Shown: positions 6,559-12,735, counted from the stretch's first letter. The stretch is DNA of 12,735 nt from Scatosoma sp045652785 (GCA_045652785.1 JAZOLF010000022.1:1-12735); one strand, 5' to 3'. Program-made: numbers and translations. Notes: a model not told the origin generated them from the sequence alone.

Positions 6559-7558
6559 GGCTACCGTTCTCCGTCACGTAAAAACAGTTGAGCAACGCAC
6601 CTTCGTCGTACATGGAAACCTGCACCAGCGCGTTTCCGTCGCTGTATCCAACAGGGACGTTGCTTTTTACTTCACAGCCCACCGAACAGGACGCGTAGGA
6701 CAAACCGCTGATGATTTCCGAGAAGGTGGGCGAGTGCTCAATCTTCACAAGCCAAGTACCGTCCGCCGACTGCGAAACGTCGGCAACCACGCCGTCCACC
6801 GCGGGATACACACAGCCTTCCTGTTGGAAAGACAAAATCCCCGTTTCGGACAAAGTGAGTGCAGCATCTTCTTCCATAAAAACCGAAGAGAGAGTAAAAT
6901 CGATATAGGTGCGCGCGTCTGCTTGTTGTTGATTGTTGATATTGCGGAAAAAAGTATTGATAGCGCTGTTTGGCATAAATACGTTGGTTAAAAAAATCCC
7001 AAGACAAAGCGCAAAACAAGCGGCGAACTCTAAACCGACGATCAGAGAATAGGTTTTTTCTTTGCGTATAGCCTTAGATTCCTGCTCTTCGTTCCATAAG
7101 CCATAATTATAGATAGGAAGTTGCCCGTCGGCGTTTTGCTCTTCTATGGAAACTGTGGTAGGTGATTGTTCGTCGCCGTATTCCCATTCGTTTTCCTTAC
7201 CGCCAAACAAACGCGCAAAGAACGGGCGTTTTCTTCGACGGGGAATAGCGATTGGTATGCTCTCCGAAACGACAGCGTTTTCGTTTTGCGCGGAATTGCT
7301 TATAGGATCGGCGTTGGGTGTGGGAACGGGCGTTTCCGCAAAGGATTGCTCTTGCCCTGCAATTTCCGTTTGTGCGGGCGCATCTTGCGTGTTACATTCT
7401 TGCATGGCGGGTGCGCTATCCGCATTATCATTCACTTTCGTGATAACCTTTTCTTTTAAGTCTTGCGTTTTCTTGGGTTTTCTGCCCCGCTTTTTCGTCA
7501 CGTTGACCGTCGATACAGGGATCTCTAACATTTCGGCGTATTCCATTTCTTCGTCCAT
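6539..7558 (-). CDS. spoIVFA: SpoIVFA-like membrane protein with degenerate LytM (M23) domain
   Basis: A 339-aa single-pass membrane protein. Residues 1-165 are cytoplasmic, polar and low in complexity, with a basic AT-hook-like patch KKRGRKPKK (22-30) and a second basic patch RRRKRP (107-112). A hydrophobic segment at about 171-195 follows basic residues (IRKEK), predicting an external C-terminus. Residues 248-325 follow the M23/LytM pattern (VYPAVDGVVADV, VKIEHSPTFSEIISGL, GCEVKSNVPVGYSDG), but the catalytic zinc ligands (HxxxD and HxH) are not seen. In Bacillus, SpoIVFA is a similar dead LytM protein that anchors and restrains SpoIVFB and is cleaved during forespore signalling. The next gene overlaps it and encodes the M50 protease. 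The ATG has AAGGAG 9 nt upstream. Identity is by architecture and context rather than strong sequence identity. Confidence 0.75.
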   Translation of the reverse strand: MDEEMEYAEMLEIPVSTVNVTKKRGRKPKKTQDLKEKVITKVNDNADSAPAMQECNTQDAPAQTEIAGQEQSFAETPVPTPNADPISNSAQNENAVVSESIPIAIPRRRKRPFFARLFGGKENEWEYGDEQSPTTVSIEEQNADGQLPIYNYGLWNEEQESKAIRKEKTYSLIVGLEFAACFALCLGIFLTNVFMPNSAINTFFRNINNQQQADARTYIDFTLSSVFMEEDAALTLSETGILSFQQEGCVYPAVDGVVADVSQSADGTWLVKIEHSPTFSEIISGLSYASCSVGCEVKSNVPVGYSDGNALVQVSMYDEGALLNCFYVTENGSLAWTEE

Positions 7559-7588
7559 TTTTCTTTGCTCCTTACAATGTTGTATTCT

Positions 7589-7617
7589 AATATATGCGGC
7601 TTGTCTTAAAATAAGAA
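7589..7617 (-). promoter_or_regulatory. possible promoter of spoIVFA-spoIVFB, perhaps sigma-E-like
   Basis: On the minus strand, CATATATT (7589-7596) is preceded about 13 nt upstream by TTATTTT (7608-7614). This loosely resembles the mother-cell sigma-E pattern (ATATT, about 14 nt, CATACAAT). A weak housekeeping reading (TTCTTA, 17 nt, TATATT) overlaps it. Expected expression in a sporulating mother cell is inference from the B. subtilis gene. Confidence 0.3.
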
Positions 7618-7625
7618 CGCAAAAA

Positions 7626-7724
7626 AGAAAACCCCAGCCTTCTATTTTTGTCGAAGGTGGAGTTTTTTTGCCAAAAGAGCGGATTTTGCTAAAATATATC
7701 TGCGCAACATACGCGCGAAAACGA
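7626..7724 (-). ncRNA. possible short noncoding RNA in the spacer
   Basis: A TATAAT on the minus strand (7730-7735), with a weak TTCTTA 17 nt upstream (7753-7758), would start an RNA near 7723. That RNA would end about 100 nt later at the intrinsic terminator at 7628-7665. No ORF or ribosome binding site lies within. It could equally be the 3' UTR of the gene at 7820. Otherwise, the 7671-7819 spacer holds only A/T-rich sequence. Confidence 0.2.
7628..7665 (-). terminator. intrinsic terminator upstream of spoIVFA
   Basis: An imperfect stem pairs CCTTC/GAAGG and CCA/TGG, extended by A/T pairs, around a roughly 9-nt loop. On the minus strand the T-tract TTTTCTTTTTT follows. It would end transcription arriving from the OB-protein gene at 7820, about 155 nt away, or a shorter RNA started in between. 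Confidence 0.7.
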
Positions 7725-7819
7725 ATAATATTATATAAGCATAGTTCATATATAAGAAGTATAAAAAATATTCAATTCATACCTGTATAGGTCATTTACA
7801 TTTTATATATAATGGTGGG

Positions 7820-8425
7820 TTATATTTTAGGGAGAGAGGTAAAGTGCAATACTTCCACTTCGTAAGCGGTTTTCTGAGAAGAAGTATCGCCGTCCAGATC
7901 CAAATACTCAAAACTATGCAGTTGACCTAAAATGGAAATTTCGTCCCCAAGAGATAAGCCATTTGCAATCTCTGCCGCAGGGCCTAACGCGGCTACGGGT
8001 ACGGTAAAAACTTCGTCCCCATCCCCGTTTACGGACATCTGAAACTCCGCGCGCAAGGTGTCGTTTATCGGATAAGCGTAGGGTTTGCGCATCACGTTTC
8101 CCGCTAAAAAGATGCCGCTTGTGATTTCCGTTTCCCCTGCGTACACTTCATCGACAACAACCTGCAAAGACAGGGATTGTTCACCGCAGGAAAAGGTTTC
8201 TTTAGCGAAAAGTTTCCCTGTGACGGACAGCGTAGAGCCCTTTTGTACTGTTTCGTCTATCTTATTTTTAGGGATAGCGACGGGTAAAATGTCCACCCCC
8301 GTAGGCAGAGTAATTTTCAGGAAAAAGGAAACAAACTCCCCTTTTCCGTCGATAAACGCGGGTGTACCTTCGTCCAAAAGTTCTCCGCAAAGCAAAATTA
8401 AATTTTTAGGCGTTGCGTTTTGCAT
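7820..8425 (-). CDS. double-OB single-stranded-DNA-binding-like protein, divergent paralogue
   Basis: A 201-aa protein with two OB-like repeats: about 8-95 (LILLCGELL, VDILPVAIP, LSVTGKLFAKE) and about 103-196 (GIFLAGNVMRKPYAYPINDTLRA, ISILGQLHSFEY). The layout matches the protein encoded at 8528-9226, with similar boundaries (ADILPI versus VDILPV; GRIQSREY versus GQLHSFEY), which marks it as a diverged paralogue. Neither the aromatic-rich second OB of true SSB nor the acidic tail ending in a DDDIPF-like tip is present. The ATG at 8425 is preceded by GGGGGCGG and by its own strong promoter. A DNA-binding role is inferred from the fold pattern only. Confidence 0.75.
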   Translation of the reverse strand: MQNATPKNLILLCGELLDEGTPAFIDGKGEFVSFFLKITLPTGVDILPVAIPKNKIDETVQKGSTLSVTGKLFAKETFSCGEQSLSLQVVVDEVYAGETEITSGIFLAGNVMRKPYAYPINDTLRAEFQMSVNGDGDEVFTVPVAALGPAAEIANGLSLGDEISILGQLHSFEYLDLDGDTSSQKTAYEVEVLHFTSLPKI

Positions 8426-8451
8426 ATTCCGCCCCCTTTTTCGTTTTTCTT

Positions 8452-8480
8452 ATTGTAGCACATTTTTCCGTGTGTGTCAA
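8452..8480 (-). promoter_or_regulatory. strong promoter of the second OB-protein gene
   Basis: On the minus strand, a perfect TTGACA (8475-8480), a 17-nt spacer and TACAAT (8452-8457) with an upstream TG. It sits just downstream of the terminator of the preceding paralogue, so the two genes are transcribed separately. Confidence 0.85.
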
Positions 8481-8490
8481 CGCAATCAAC

Positions 8491-8516
8491 AAAACAGACG
8501 GCGGTTGCCGTCTTTT
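8491..8516 (-). terminator. terminator between the two OB-protein genes
   Basis: A 7-bp stem AGACGGC/GCCGTCT (8496-8502 with 8507-8513) with a 4-nt loop is followed on the minus strand by GTTTTG. A T-run on the plus strand makes it potentially bidirectional. It begins just past the stop of the gene at 8528. Confidence 0.75.
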
Positions 8517-8527
8517 ATAATCTTTAC

Positions 8528-9226
8528 TTATATTACTGTATCAAGCGTTGCGCTCACTTCTGGTACGGAGTACAAAGCAAACTCCGTTTCCAAATCAAAG
8601 TCTTCTCTCTCGTCAAAAGCCGCAAGTTTTGAAACGGAAACTTCGTACGCGACCATCGTTTTGCTTTCCGTTTCGGAGAGTTTCTTTTGGTACTCACGGC
8701 TTTGGATTCGTCCTGAAACCGCAATTCGATCCCCTACGGCAAGTGATTTTACAAACCTTGCGTTTCTTCCCCAAGCGATGCAGGGAATATAATCGGATTT
8801 GTTATAAGCGCGGTTGACCGCCACCAACACGTCGGCGATTTCGCGGTTAAACGGCGTAGTGCGATACACGGGTGGTTTGCAAATATAGCCAGACAATAAA
8901 ACGTTGTTGGGGTTTCTGTCGGGGTCTTTGTCCACCAACTCACGGACGAAAACAGTAAGCATCAATCGGGATTTTCCATTTTCGATTTTGTTATAACTAC
9001 GGAATTGCCCGATCGCGGAAATATATTTCCCTTTTTGAAGTTCCCCACCCGCAATCAACCGTTCGGAAACGGTGATTGGCAGAATATCCGCTTGGCCAGA
9101 GAGCCGCATCACTTTCACGAAGAATTCATAGAACCCTTCCCCGTAAACTTCGTGGGAGAAAGTTGAATCGGACACAATCTCACCGCTTACGTACACCTTG
9201 TTGTTCTTTTCGCTGTTATAATTCAT
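8528..9226 (-). CDS. double-OB single-stranded DNA-binding protein family member
   Basis: A 232-aa protein with two OB folds. Residues about 10-100 form the first (NNKVYVSGEIVSDSTFSHEVYGEGFY; ISAIGQFRSYNK). Residues about 107-205 form a clearly SSB-like second (NVLLSGYICKPPVYRTTPFNREIADVLVAVNR, IPCIAWGRNARF, VSGRIQSREYQ). Clostridial genomes commonly carry a protein of this design annotated as single-stranded DNA-binding protein; canonical SSB has one OB fold and an acidic partner-binding tail. The C-terminus here is acidic (REDFDLETEF) but lacks the usual DDDIPF tip. AAGGAG lies about 8 nt before the ATG. It is 45 nt downstream of the deacetylase gene, so it may be co-transcribed with it; no convincing promoter is visible between them. 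Confidence 0.87.
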   Translation of the reverse strand: MNYNSEKNNKVYVSGEIVSDSTFSHEVYGEGFYEFFVKVMRLSGQADILPITVSERLIAGGELQKGKYISAIGQFRSYNKIENGKSRLMLTVFVRELVDKDPDRNPNNVLLSGYICKPPVYRTTPFNREIADVLVAVNRAYNKSDYIPCIAWGRNARFVKSLAVGDRIAVSGRIQSREYQKKLSETESKTMVAYEVSVSKLAAFDEREDFDLETEFALYSVPEVSATLDTVI

Positions 9227-9271
9227 AGTCGTACTCCTTTACATCTATACGTTTTTCGTTTCAAAAGTATT

Positions 9272-10063
9272 TTATTTTGCGGGGTGCTGTTTGCCCGCGT
9301 GGTCAATGGTATAGTTTTTTTTGTAAATCAACTCCCCGATGGGCACAAAGGTATAGCCACGGTTTTGCAGGGTGGAAAAAATCATCGGCAGGGCTTCGGC
9401 GGTGTGTAATCCGTTGTTGTGGCAAAGGATGATGCTCCCTTCCTTCACGCCGTTGATCACCCGCAAAGAGAGTTCGGTTGCCGAAAGGTTTTTCCAGTCT
9501 AAACTGTCCACGTCCCATTGAATAGTGTGCAGCCCCAGTTCTGCGGCGATTTCAATGAGTTGGTTGTTGTAATCTCCGTAAGGCGGACGGAATAACGTCG
9601 GTTTTATTCCCGTCACTTTTTCGATGGTTTTGCACGAAGAAGTGAGTTCATCGCGTACCTGCCCCCCAGTAAGTTTGCTCATGTAGGGGTGTGTCTTGCT
9701 GTGTGTTCCAAGTTCGTGTCCCTGCTCTACGATGCGTTTTGCGTATTCGGGATACTTTTCCACCCAAAACTCAACGGCAAACCAAGTGCACTTTACGCCA
9801 TGCCGATCGAGTTCGGTTAATATCTTATCGGTGTATTCTACGCCCCAAGCGCAGTCGAAAGAAATTGCAATTTTCTTTTCCGTTTGCGCCACCGAATAGA
9901 TCGGAAGTTTGCGTTCAGCCGCAGCATCGTCGGTGCGCGGATTGAGTGCGTAGTGCAACGCAAAAAAGGCGAGCAGCCACACCGCGAATGCAATAGCCGC
10001 TGTGCGTATCGACTTGGCGGTTTTTGTTCGAAAGGTCTTGCCTTGAAAGGAAAGTTTTTTCAT
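9272..10063 (-). CDS. membrane-anchored polysaccharide deacetylase, PdaB-like
   Basis: A carbohydrate esterase family 4 (NodB-homology) protein that would remove acetyl groups from cell-wall or spore-cortex glycans outside the membrane. The 263-aa product has a basic N-terminus, one membrane anchor (about 21-40), then the NodB domain: motif 1 SFDCAWG with D70, motif 2 HSKTH with H121 and H125, motif 3 RPPYG (159-163), motif 4 WDVDSLDW (183-190) and motif 5 ILCHNN with H215. Motif 1 lacks the second Asp of the classic TFDDG, as in the sporulation protein PdaB (SFD/TFD followed by a WG). The start at 10063 is set by GGAG 8 nt upstream; an upstream in-frame start at 10129 would put odd residues before the basic MKKLSF. 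Sporulation use is inferred from the PdaB resemblance and the nearby SpoIVFA/B-like pair. Confidence 0.88.
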   Translation of the reverse strand: MKKLSFQGKTFRTKTAKSIRTAAIAFAVWLLAFFALHYALNPRTDDAAAERKLPIYSVAQTEKKIAISFDCAWGVEYTDKILTELDRHGVKCTWFAVEFWVEKYPEYAKRIVEQGHELGTHSKTHPYMSKLTGGQVRDELTSSCKTIEKVTGIKPTLFRPPYGDYNNQLIEIAAELGLHTIQWDVDSLDWKNLSATELSLRVINGVKEGSIILCHNNGLHTAEALPMIFSTLQNRGYTFVPIGELIYKKNYTIDHAGKQHPAK

Positions 10064-10085
10064 TTGGTCTTCTCCATCATACGAA

Positions 10086-10118
10086 AGATTTTGGCGCAAT
10101 AAAAAAGAGATTTTGGCG
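10086..10118. repeat. 11-bp direct repeat upstream of the deacetylase
   Basis: AGATTTTGGCG occurs at 10086-10096 and 10108-10118, exactly 22 bp apart, which is about two helical turns. It lies 23-55 nt upstream of the deacetylase start, where a regulator could bind on one face of DNA. Confidence 0.55.
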
Positions 10119-10160
10119 ACAGAAAGCAACTTTTGTCGAAACCGTTTTTGGCTTTCAAAA

Positions 10161-10201
10161 CTCTACGCCCGTAGCGGTCCATTCTCTACGCCCCGTAAGC
10201 G
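10161..10201. repeat. imperfect 16-18-bp direct repeat
   Basis: CTCTACGCCCGTAGCG (10161-10176) is followed 23 bp later by CTCTACGCCCCGTAAGCG (10184-10201), which differs by two single-base insertions. A partial third copy, CTCTATGCGCG, is at 10216-10226. AAAA precedes the first and third copies. Confidence 0.5.
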
Positions 10202-10241
10202 TTGTAGGACGAAAACTCTATGCGCGGCATACTTTATGGTA

Positions 10242-10270
10242 TTGACTTTTTGCACAAAATATGATAAAGT
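10242..10270 (+). promoter_or_regulatory. promoter of the ABC exporter operon
   Basis: TTGACT (10242-10247), a 17-nt spacer and TAAAGT (10265-10270). The expected start is near 10277, leaving a leader of about 100 nt with a hairpin. Confidence 0.55.
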
Positions 10271-10291
10271 AAGCGTATGTGAAAATAAAAA

Positions 10292-10315
10292 TCGGCAAAA
10301 AACAACGCTTGCCGA
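10292..10315. other. hairpin in the leader of the ABC exporter operon
   Basis: A 7-bp stem TCGGCAA/TTGCCGA closes a 10-nt loop. On the plus strand it is followed by A's; on the minus strand it is followed by TTTTTATTTT. It is therefore terminator-shaped only for antisense transcription running toward the deacetylase. It may also be a leader structure. Confidence 0.4.
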
Positions 10316-10375
10316 AAAAATACGTATAAAATATGGCGGCGCGTGCGTTGTGCGCGCTAAAAATAAGGAGTAAAT

Positions 10376-11158
10376 ATGTCCAAAGAGAACGTTTTGGTGG
10401 CGACGAACTTGAAAAAAGAGTTTCTGCTTTCCAAAAAACAGCAGTTGCTTGAAAAGACGCAACAAAAAACAAGGATAGCGGTTGACGGGCTTTCCTTTTC
10501 GGTACAGCGCGGTGAAATTTACGGCTTGCTTGGGCCGAACGGCGCAGGGAAAACGACGACGCTGCGCATTTTATCTACGTTGATTAAGCCCGACGGCGGG
10601 GATGCGACGGTCAACGGGTATAGCGTAGTGACAGCCCCCGACGAAGTGCGCGGGAAGATCGGCTTTTTGACCAGCGATTTGCGCCCCGACGCCTTCTTCA
10701 CCCCGAATTATTTATTTGATTTTTTCAGCGAATTGCAAAATGTACCCACCCATGTACGCGATGAGCGCAAAAAAATGCTGTTCGATCGCTTTAGTATTTC
10801 TGATTTTTGCGAAACAAAGATAGGGGAATTATCAACGGGTATGGCGCAAAAAGTAAGCATTGCCATCTCTTTGGTACACGATCCTGATTTGATCATTTTC
10901 GACGAGCCGACAAACGGTTTGGACGTACTCACGGCGAAGGTGGTCACCGATTTCTTGTTGGAAATGAAAGCGCGCGGAAAAACGGTTTTGCTCTCCACCC
11001 ACATCTTCTCGTTGGTGGAAAAGATTTGCGACCGCGTGGGGGTAATCATCGACGGCAAAATGATGCTCGAAGGGGGCGTAAAAGAATTGACGGCGGAAAA
11101 GAGCCTGGAAGACGTGTTCTTTGATTTGTATAAGCAAGTAAAAGGGGGAACGGTATGA
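10376..11158 (+). CDS. natA: ABC exporter ATP-binding protein, NatA-like
   Basis: The 260-aa cytoplasmic ATPase of an ABC-2 exporter. It has Walker A GPNGAGKT (53-60), the segment FLTSDLRPDAFFTP (98-110) typical of NatA-type proteins in place of a standard Q-loop, a signature motif LSTGM (152-156; NatA-type variant of LSGGQ), Walker B LIIFDEPTNGLD (172-183) and the H-loop His in STH (H209). B. subtilis NatAB exports sodium; substrates of relatives differ, so the ion is not proven. AAGGAG lies 8 nt before the ATG. The stop overlaps the permease start (ATGA), so the two are translationally coupled. Confidence 0.88.
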   Translation: MSKENVLVATNLKKEFLLSKKQQLLEKTQQKTRIAVDGLSFSVQRGEIYGLLGPNGAGKTTTLRILSTLIKPDGGDATVNGYSVVTAPDEVRGKIGFLTSDLRPDAFFTPNYLFDFFSELQNVPTHVRDERKKMLFDRFSISDFCETKIGELSTGMAQKVSIAISLVHDPDLIIFDEPTNGLDVLTAKVVTDFLLEMKARGKTVLLSTHIFSLVEKICDRVGVIIDGKMMLEGGVKELTAEKSLEDVFFDLYKQVKGGTV

Positions 11159-12303
11159 AAAAGTTTTCTGCAATTTGGACGATCGCGAAAAAAGAATTCT
11201 TCCGTTTCTTTAAGGACAAAAGAATGCTTGCGGCACTTTTCCTTCCTGGTATTATGATTTATATAATCTACTCGTTTTTGGGCGGGGTGGTGATGGAGTC
11301 GATGATGCCTTCGGAAGATTACGCGTACCGTGTTTGCGTGGTAAACGCCCCTGTTTGGCTGACGGAAGAAAGTCTTTCACCTTACGGTAATTTTGATTTA
11401 CAAACGGTGTCCGCGCCTGCGGAAAATGCGGAACAAATGGTCAAGGACGGGGAAATGGATGCGTACCTGGTATTCCCTTCCGACTTTGCTTTGGGCGGAG
11501 CGAACGGTGATTTACAGGAAGTAAAACTCTATACAAACTCGACGGAAACGAAGTCTGCAACGGCTGGGCAATTATTGACGGCGGCGATTTCCGCAGTGCA
11601 ATACGGCGCACCGAATTTCCTATTGATGCCGCAGGATGTAGCCACCGAAGCCGACCTTTCCGCGATGATTGTTTCGATGATCGGGCCGATGCTTGTTTTG
11701 GTAATGTTGATGACGGGCTGTATCGCGGTTGCCCCCGAATCCATCGCAGGGGAAAAGGAACGCGGCTCGTTTGCCACAATGTTGGTAACCCCCGTAAAAC
11801 GGAGTTATATCGCGGCAGGCAAAGTGTTTTCCTTGGCTACAATCGCACTTTTGAGTGGGATTGTTAGTTGCGCGGGGCTTGTAATGTCCTTGCCGAAAAT
11901 TATGGGGGAAGAAACGCTTTCATTCTCGGCACTCGGCTATGGGTTTGGCGAGTTAGCGGCGCTTGTCGGTATCGTACTTTCGACGGTGCTGTTGATGGTC
12001 ACGCTCACGTCCATTCTTTCCGCTTGGGCAAAGAGCGTTAAAGAAGCCACGGGGATTATTTCCCCTTCAACGCTGATCATCGTATTAGCGGCGTTTGGCT
12101 CGTCCTTCCTTTCGATGGATGCGTGGTACTTCTTCTGTATTCCTTTTTTGAACAGCGCGGCGGCGCTCGGCGGGGTATTCTCGATGAATATGCAACCGTT
12201 GTTCGTATTAATTACGATCGGTTCGAACCTACTTCTTGCGGGCGGGCTTATGTGGGTGCTTTCCAAGATGTTTTGTAGCGAAAAAATCATGTTTAACAAA
12301 TAA
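11155..12303 (+). CDS. natB: ABC-2 type permease, NatB-like
   Basis: A 382-aa membrane subunit of the exporter. A basic N-terminal amphipathic segment (IAKKEFFRFFKDKR) leads into transmembrane helix 1 (about 25-47). A large external domain (about 50-165) follows, then roughly five helices (about 172-195, 222-246, 264-290, 303-320, 345-371). Between them the coupling element SIAGEKERGSFATMLVTPVKR-like region (about 196-216) carries the ExExG pattern of ABC-2 permeases. The topology (one helix, large outside domain, five helices) is that of NatB/CcmB-type exporters. Starts at the ATGA overlap with the ATPase gene. No obvious terminator follows. Confidence 0.88.
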   Translation: MKKFSAIWTIAKKEFFRFFKDKRMLAALFLPGIMIYIIYSFLGGVVMESMMPSEDYAYRVCVVNAPVWLTEESLSPYGNFDLQTVSAPAENAEQMVKDGEMDAYLVFPSDFALGGANGDLQEVKLYTNSTETKSATAGQLLTAAISAVQYGAPNFLLMPQDVATEADLSAMIVSMIGPMLVLVMLMTGCIAVAPESIAGEKERGSFATMLVTPVKRSYIAAGKVFSLATIALLSGIVSCAGLVMSLPKIMGEETLSFSALGYGFGELAALVGIVLSTVLLMVTLTSILSAWAKSVKEATGIISPSTLIIVLAAFGSSFLSMDAWYFFCIPFLNSAAALGGVFSMNMQPLFVLITIGSNLLLAGGLMWVLSKMFCSEKIMFNK

Positions 12304-12329
12304 TTTGCATAGCAAGTTTGCGCGTGCAG

Positions 12330-12358
12330 TTGATTTTTTTCGAAAGATTGTGTATAAT
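12330..12358 (+). promoter_or_regulatory. promoter very close to the 84-aa gene
   Basis: TTGATT (12330-12335), a 17-nt spacer and a perfect TATAAT (12353-12358). The start of transcription should fall at about 12362-12365, only 3-6 nt before the ATG at 12368. Confidence 0.75.
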
Positions 12359-12367
12359 AAGAGTATT

Positions 12368-12622
12368 ATGAAGATTTGGGCAAAAGTAATGCTTGACGGC
12401 AGAATTAAAAAACAATTCGTTTACGAAAAGGACGAAGAATTAAAGTATTCGAGTTTCTTTGAATACTTGGCGGATATATGTACGGCTTTGGACGTACCTA
12501 CACCTGTGTTGGTGAAAGCGCACATTTTCAACTTTGCGAAGTTCAACCACGTGAAATTCACGCAAAATGACTTCGTGGAAAGTATTGCATTCGACCACTT
12601 ATTTTTGGAAAATCTGTTTTAA
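12368..12622 (+). CDS. conserved 84-aa protein of unknown function
   Basis: I recall closely similar short proteins of about 80 residues in Clostridia, without a described function. The start MKIWAKVMLDGRIKKQFVYE suggests a beta-hairpin; the middle (FFEYLADICTALDVPTPVLV) is helical with conserved aromatics; then comes HIFNFAKFNHVKFTQNDF, and it ends FDHLFLENLF. No signal peptide, cysteine pairs or membrane segment. The promoter sits so close that the mRNA would have almost no leader, and the AAGAG before the ATG would not be transcribed. An ATG at residue 8 (VML) is less likely because it removes the conserved start. The next gene follows 12 nt later, implying one operon with an Lrp-like regulator. 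Confidence 0.85.
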   Translation: MKIWAKVMLDGRIKKQFVYEKDEELKYSSFFEYLADICTALDVPTPVLVKAHIFNFAKFNHVKFTQNDFVESIAFDHLFLENLF

Positions 12623-12634
12623 CGGAGAAAGGCT

Positions 12635-12735
12635 ATGAATTATTTAGAAAAAGACGTTTTGGAAGTATTAAAAAGCGACGCGCGCTTGACGGCAAAGCAA
12701 GTAGCGGCGGCGGTTGGCGCGGATGAAAAGGCTGT
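12635..12735 (+). CDS. probable Lrp/AsnC-like transcriptional regulator, N-terminus only
   Basis: GGAGAAAGG lies just upstream of the ATG. The 33 visible residues (LEKDVLEVLKSDARL, then TAKQVAAAVG) fit the first helices of the winged helix-turn-helix of Lrp/AsnC proteins, which bind DNA as multimers and often sense amino acids. The rest is outside the window, so the effector domain cannot be checked. Another winged-helix family is possible. Confidence 0.7.
   Translation, partial: MNYLEKDVLEVLKSDARLTAKQVAAAVGADEKA

Larger units (their letters stand above)
10064..10375. other. 312-bp divergent intergenic region
   Basis: It separates the deacetylase (minus) and the ABC exporter (plus). It holds two sets of short direct repeats (10086-10118, 10161-10201), one plus-strand promoter at 10242-10270 and a hairpin at 10292-10315. 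I found no convincing promoter for the deacetylase and no protein-coding gene. Confidence 0.8.

Noticed and set aside
7781..7792. Near-palindrome ACCTGTATAGGT in the spacer downstream of the second OB gene
   Set aside because: It matches in 10 of 12 positions but is not next to any credible promoter, so chance is the simpler explanation.
8085..8792. 235-aa open frame on the plus strand
   Set aside because: It is antisense to both OB-protein genes and spans their terminator and promoter.
12304..12340. Possible terminator after natB
   Set aside because: Only short 4-bp pairings precede the T-run, and that T-run is the spacer of the next promoter.

Overview
The window looks like a chromosomal stretch from a low-to-mid GC Gram-positive bacterium of the class Clostridia (Bacillota). 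The evidence is AGGAG-type ribosome binding sites, an L27 ribosomal protein with a Firmicutes-type N-terminal extension, a SpoIVFA/SpoIVFB-like pair next to rng-rplU-rpmA, an RqcH (FbpA/NFACT) protein, and two tandem double-OB single-stranded-DNA-binding-like proteins of a type I associate with Clostridia. The species cannot be named from sequence alone. I see no tRNA, rRNA, CRISPR array, phage or insertion sequence; this is mostly core chromosome.

Layout. 1-614 (minus): N-terminal part of trigger factor (tig), cut by the window edge. 615-807: divergent promoters. 808-2499 (plus): rqcH, for rescue of stalled 50S subunits. A bidirectional terminator (about 2508-2537) separates it from the convergent rplU-rpmA operon (2554-3225, minus), which has its own promoter and a roughly 90-nt leader. 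3438-3887 (plus): a small helical protein of unknown function, ending at a second bidirectional terminator. 3990-5507 (minus): ribonuclease E/G (rng) with a near-consensus promoter. 5641-7558 (minus): an overlapping SpoIVFA-like/SpoIVFB-like pair. Together, spoIVFA-spoIVFB-rng-rplU-rpmA reproduces a gene order I recall from spore-forming Bacillota, although prp (normally between rplU and rpmA) is missing from that position and obgE does not follow rpmA.

7559-7819: gene-free AT-rich spacer with a terminator and a possible short RNA. 7820-9226 (minus): two paralogous double-OB proteins. 9272-10063 (minus): a membrane-anchored, PdaB-like polysaccharide deacetylase. 10064-10375: a divergent intergenic region with two sets of short direct repeats and a promoter. 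10376-12303 (plus): an ABC exporter of the NatA/NatB type (ATPase overlapping permease by 4 nt). 12368-12735 (plus): a conserved 84-aa protein whose promoter lies almost at its start codon, followed by the start of a probable Lrp/AsnC-like regulator.

The themes are translation and protein quality control (trigger factor, RqcH, L21, L27, RNase E/G), spore or envelope functions (SpoIVFA/B-like pair, PdaB-like deacetylase), single-strand DNA handling and export. No obviously new multi-gene system is visible. The best leads are the L27 extension without an adjacent prp, the terminator-like hairpin inside the SpoIVFA/B overlap, the paired OB proteins, and the near-leaderless 84-aa gene coupled to a regulator.
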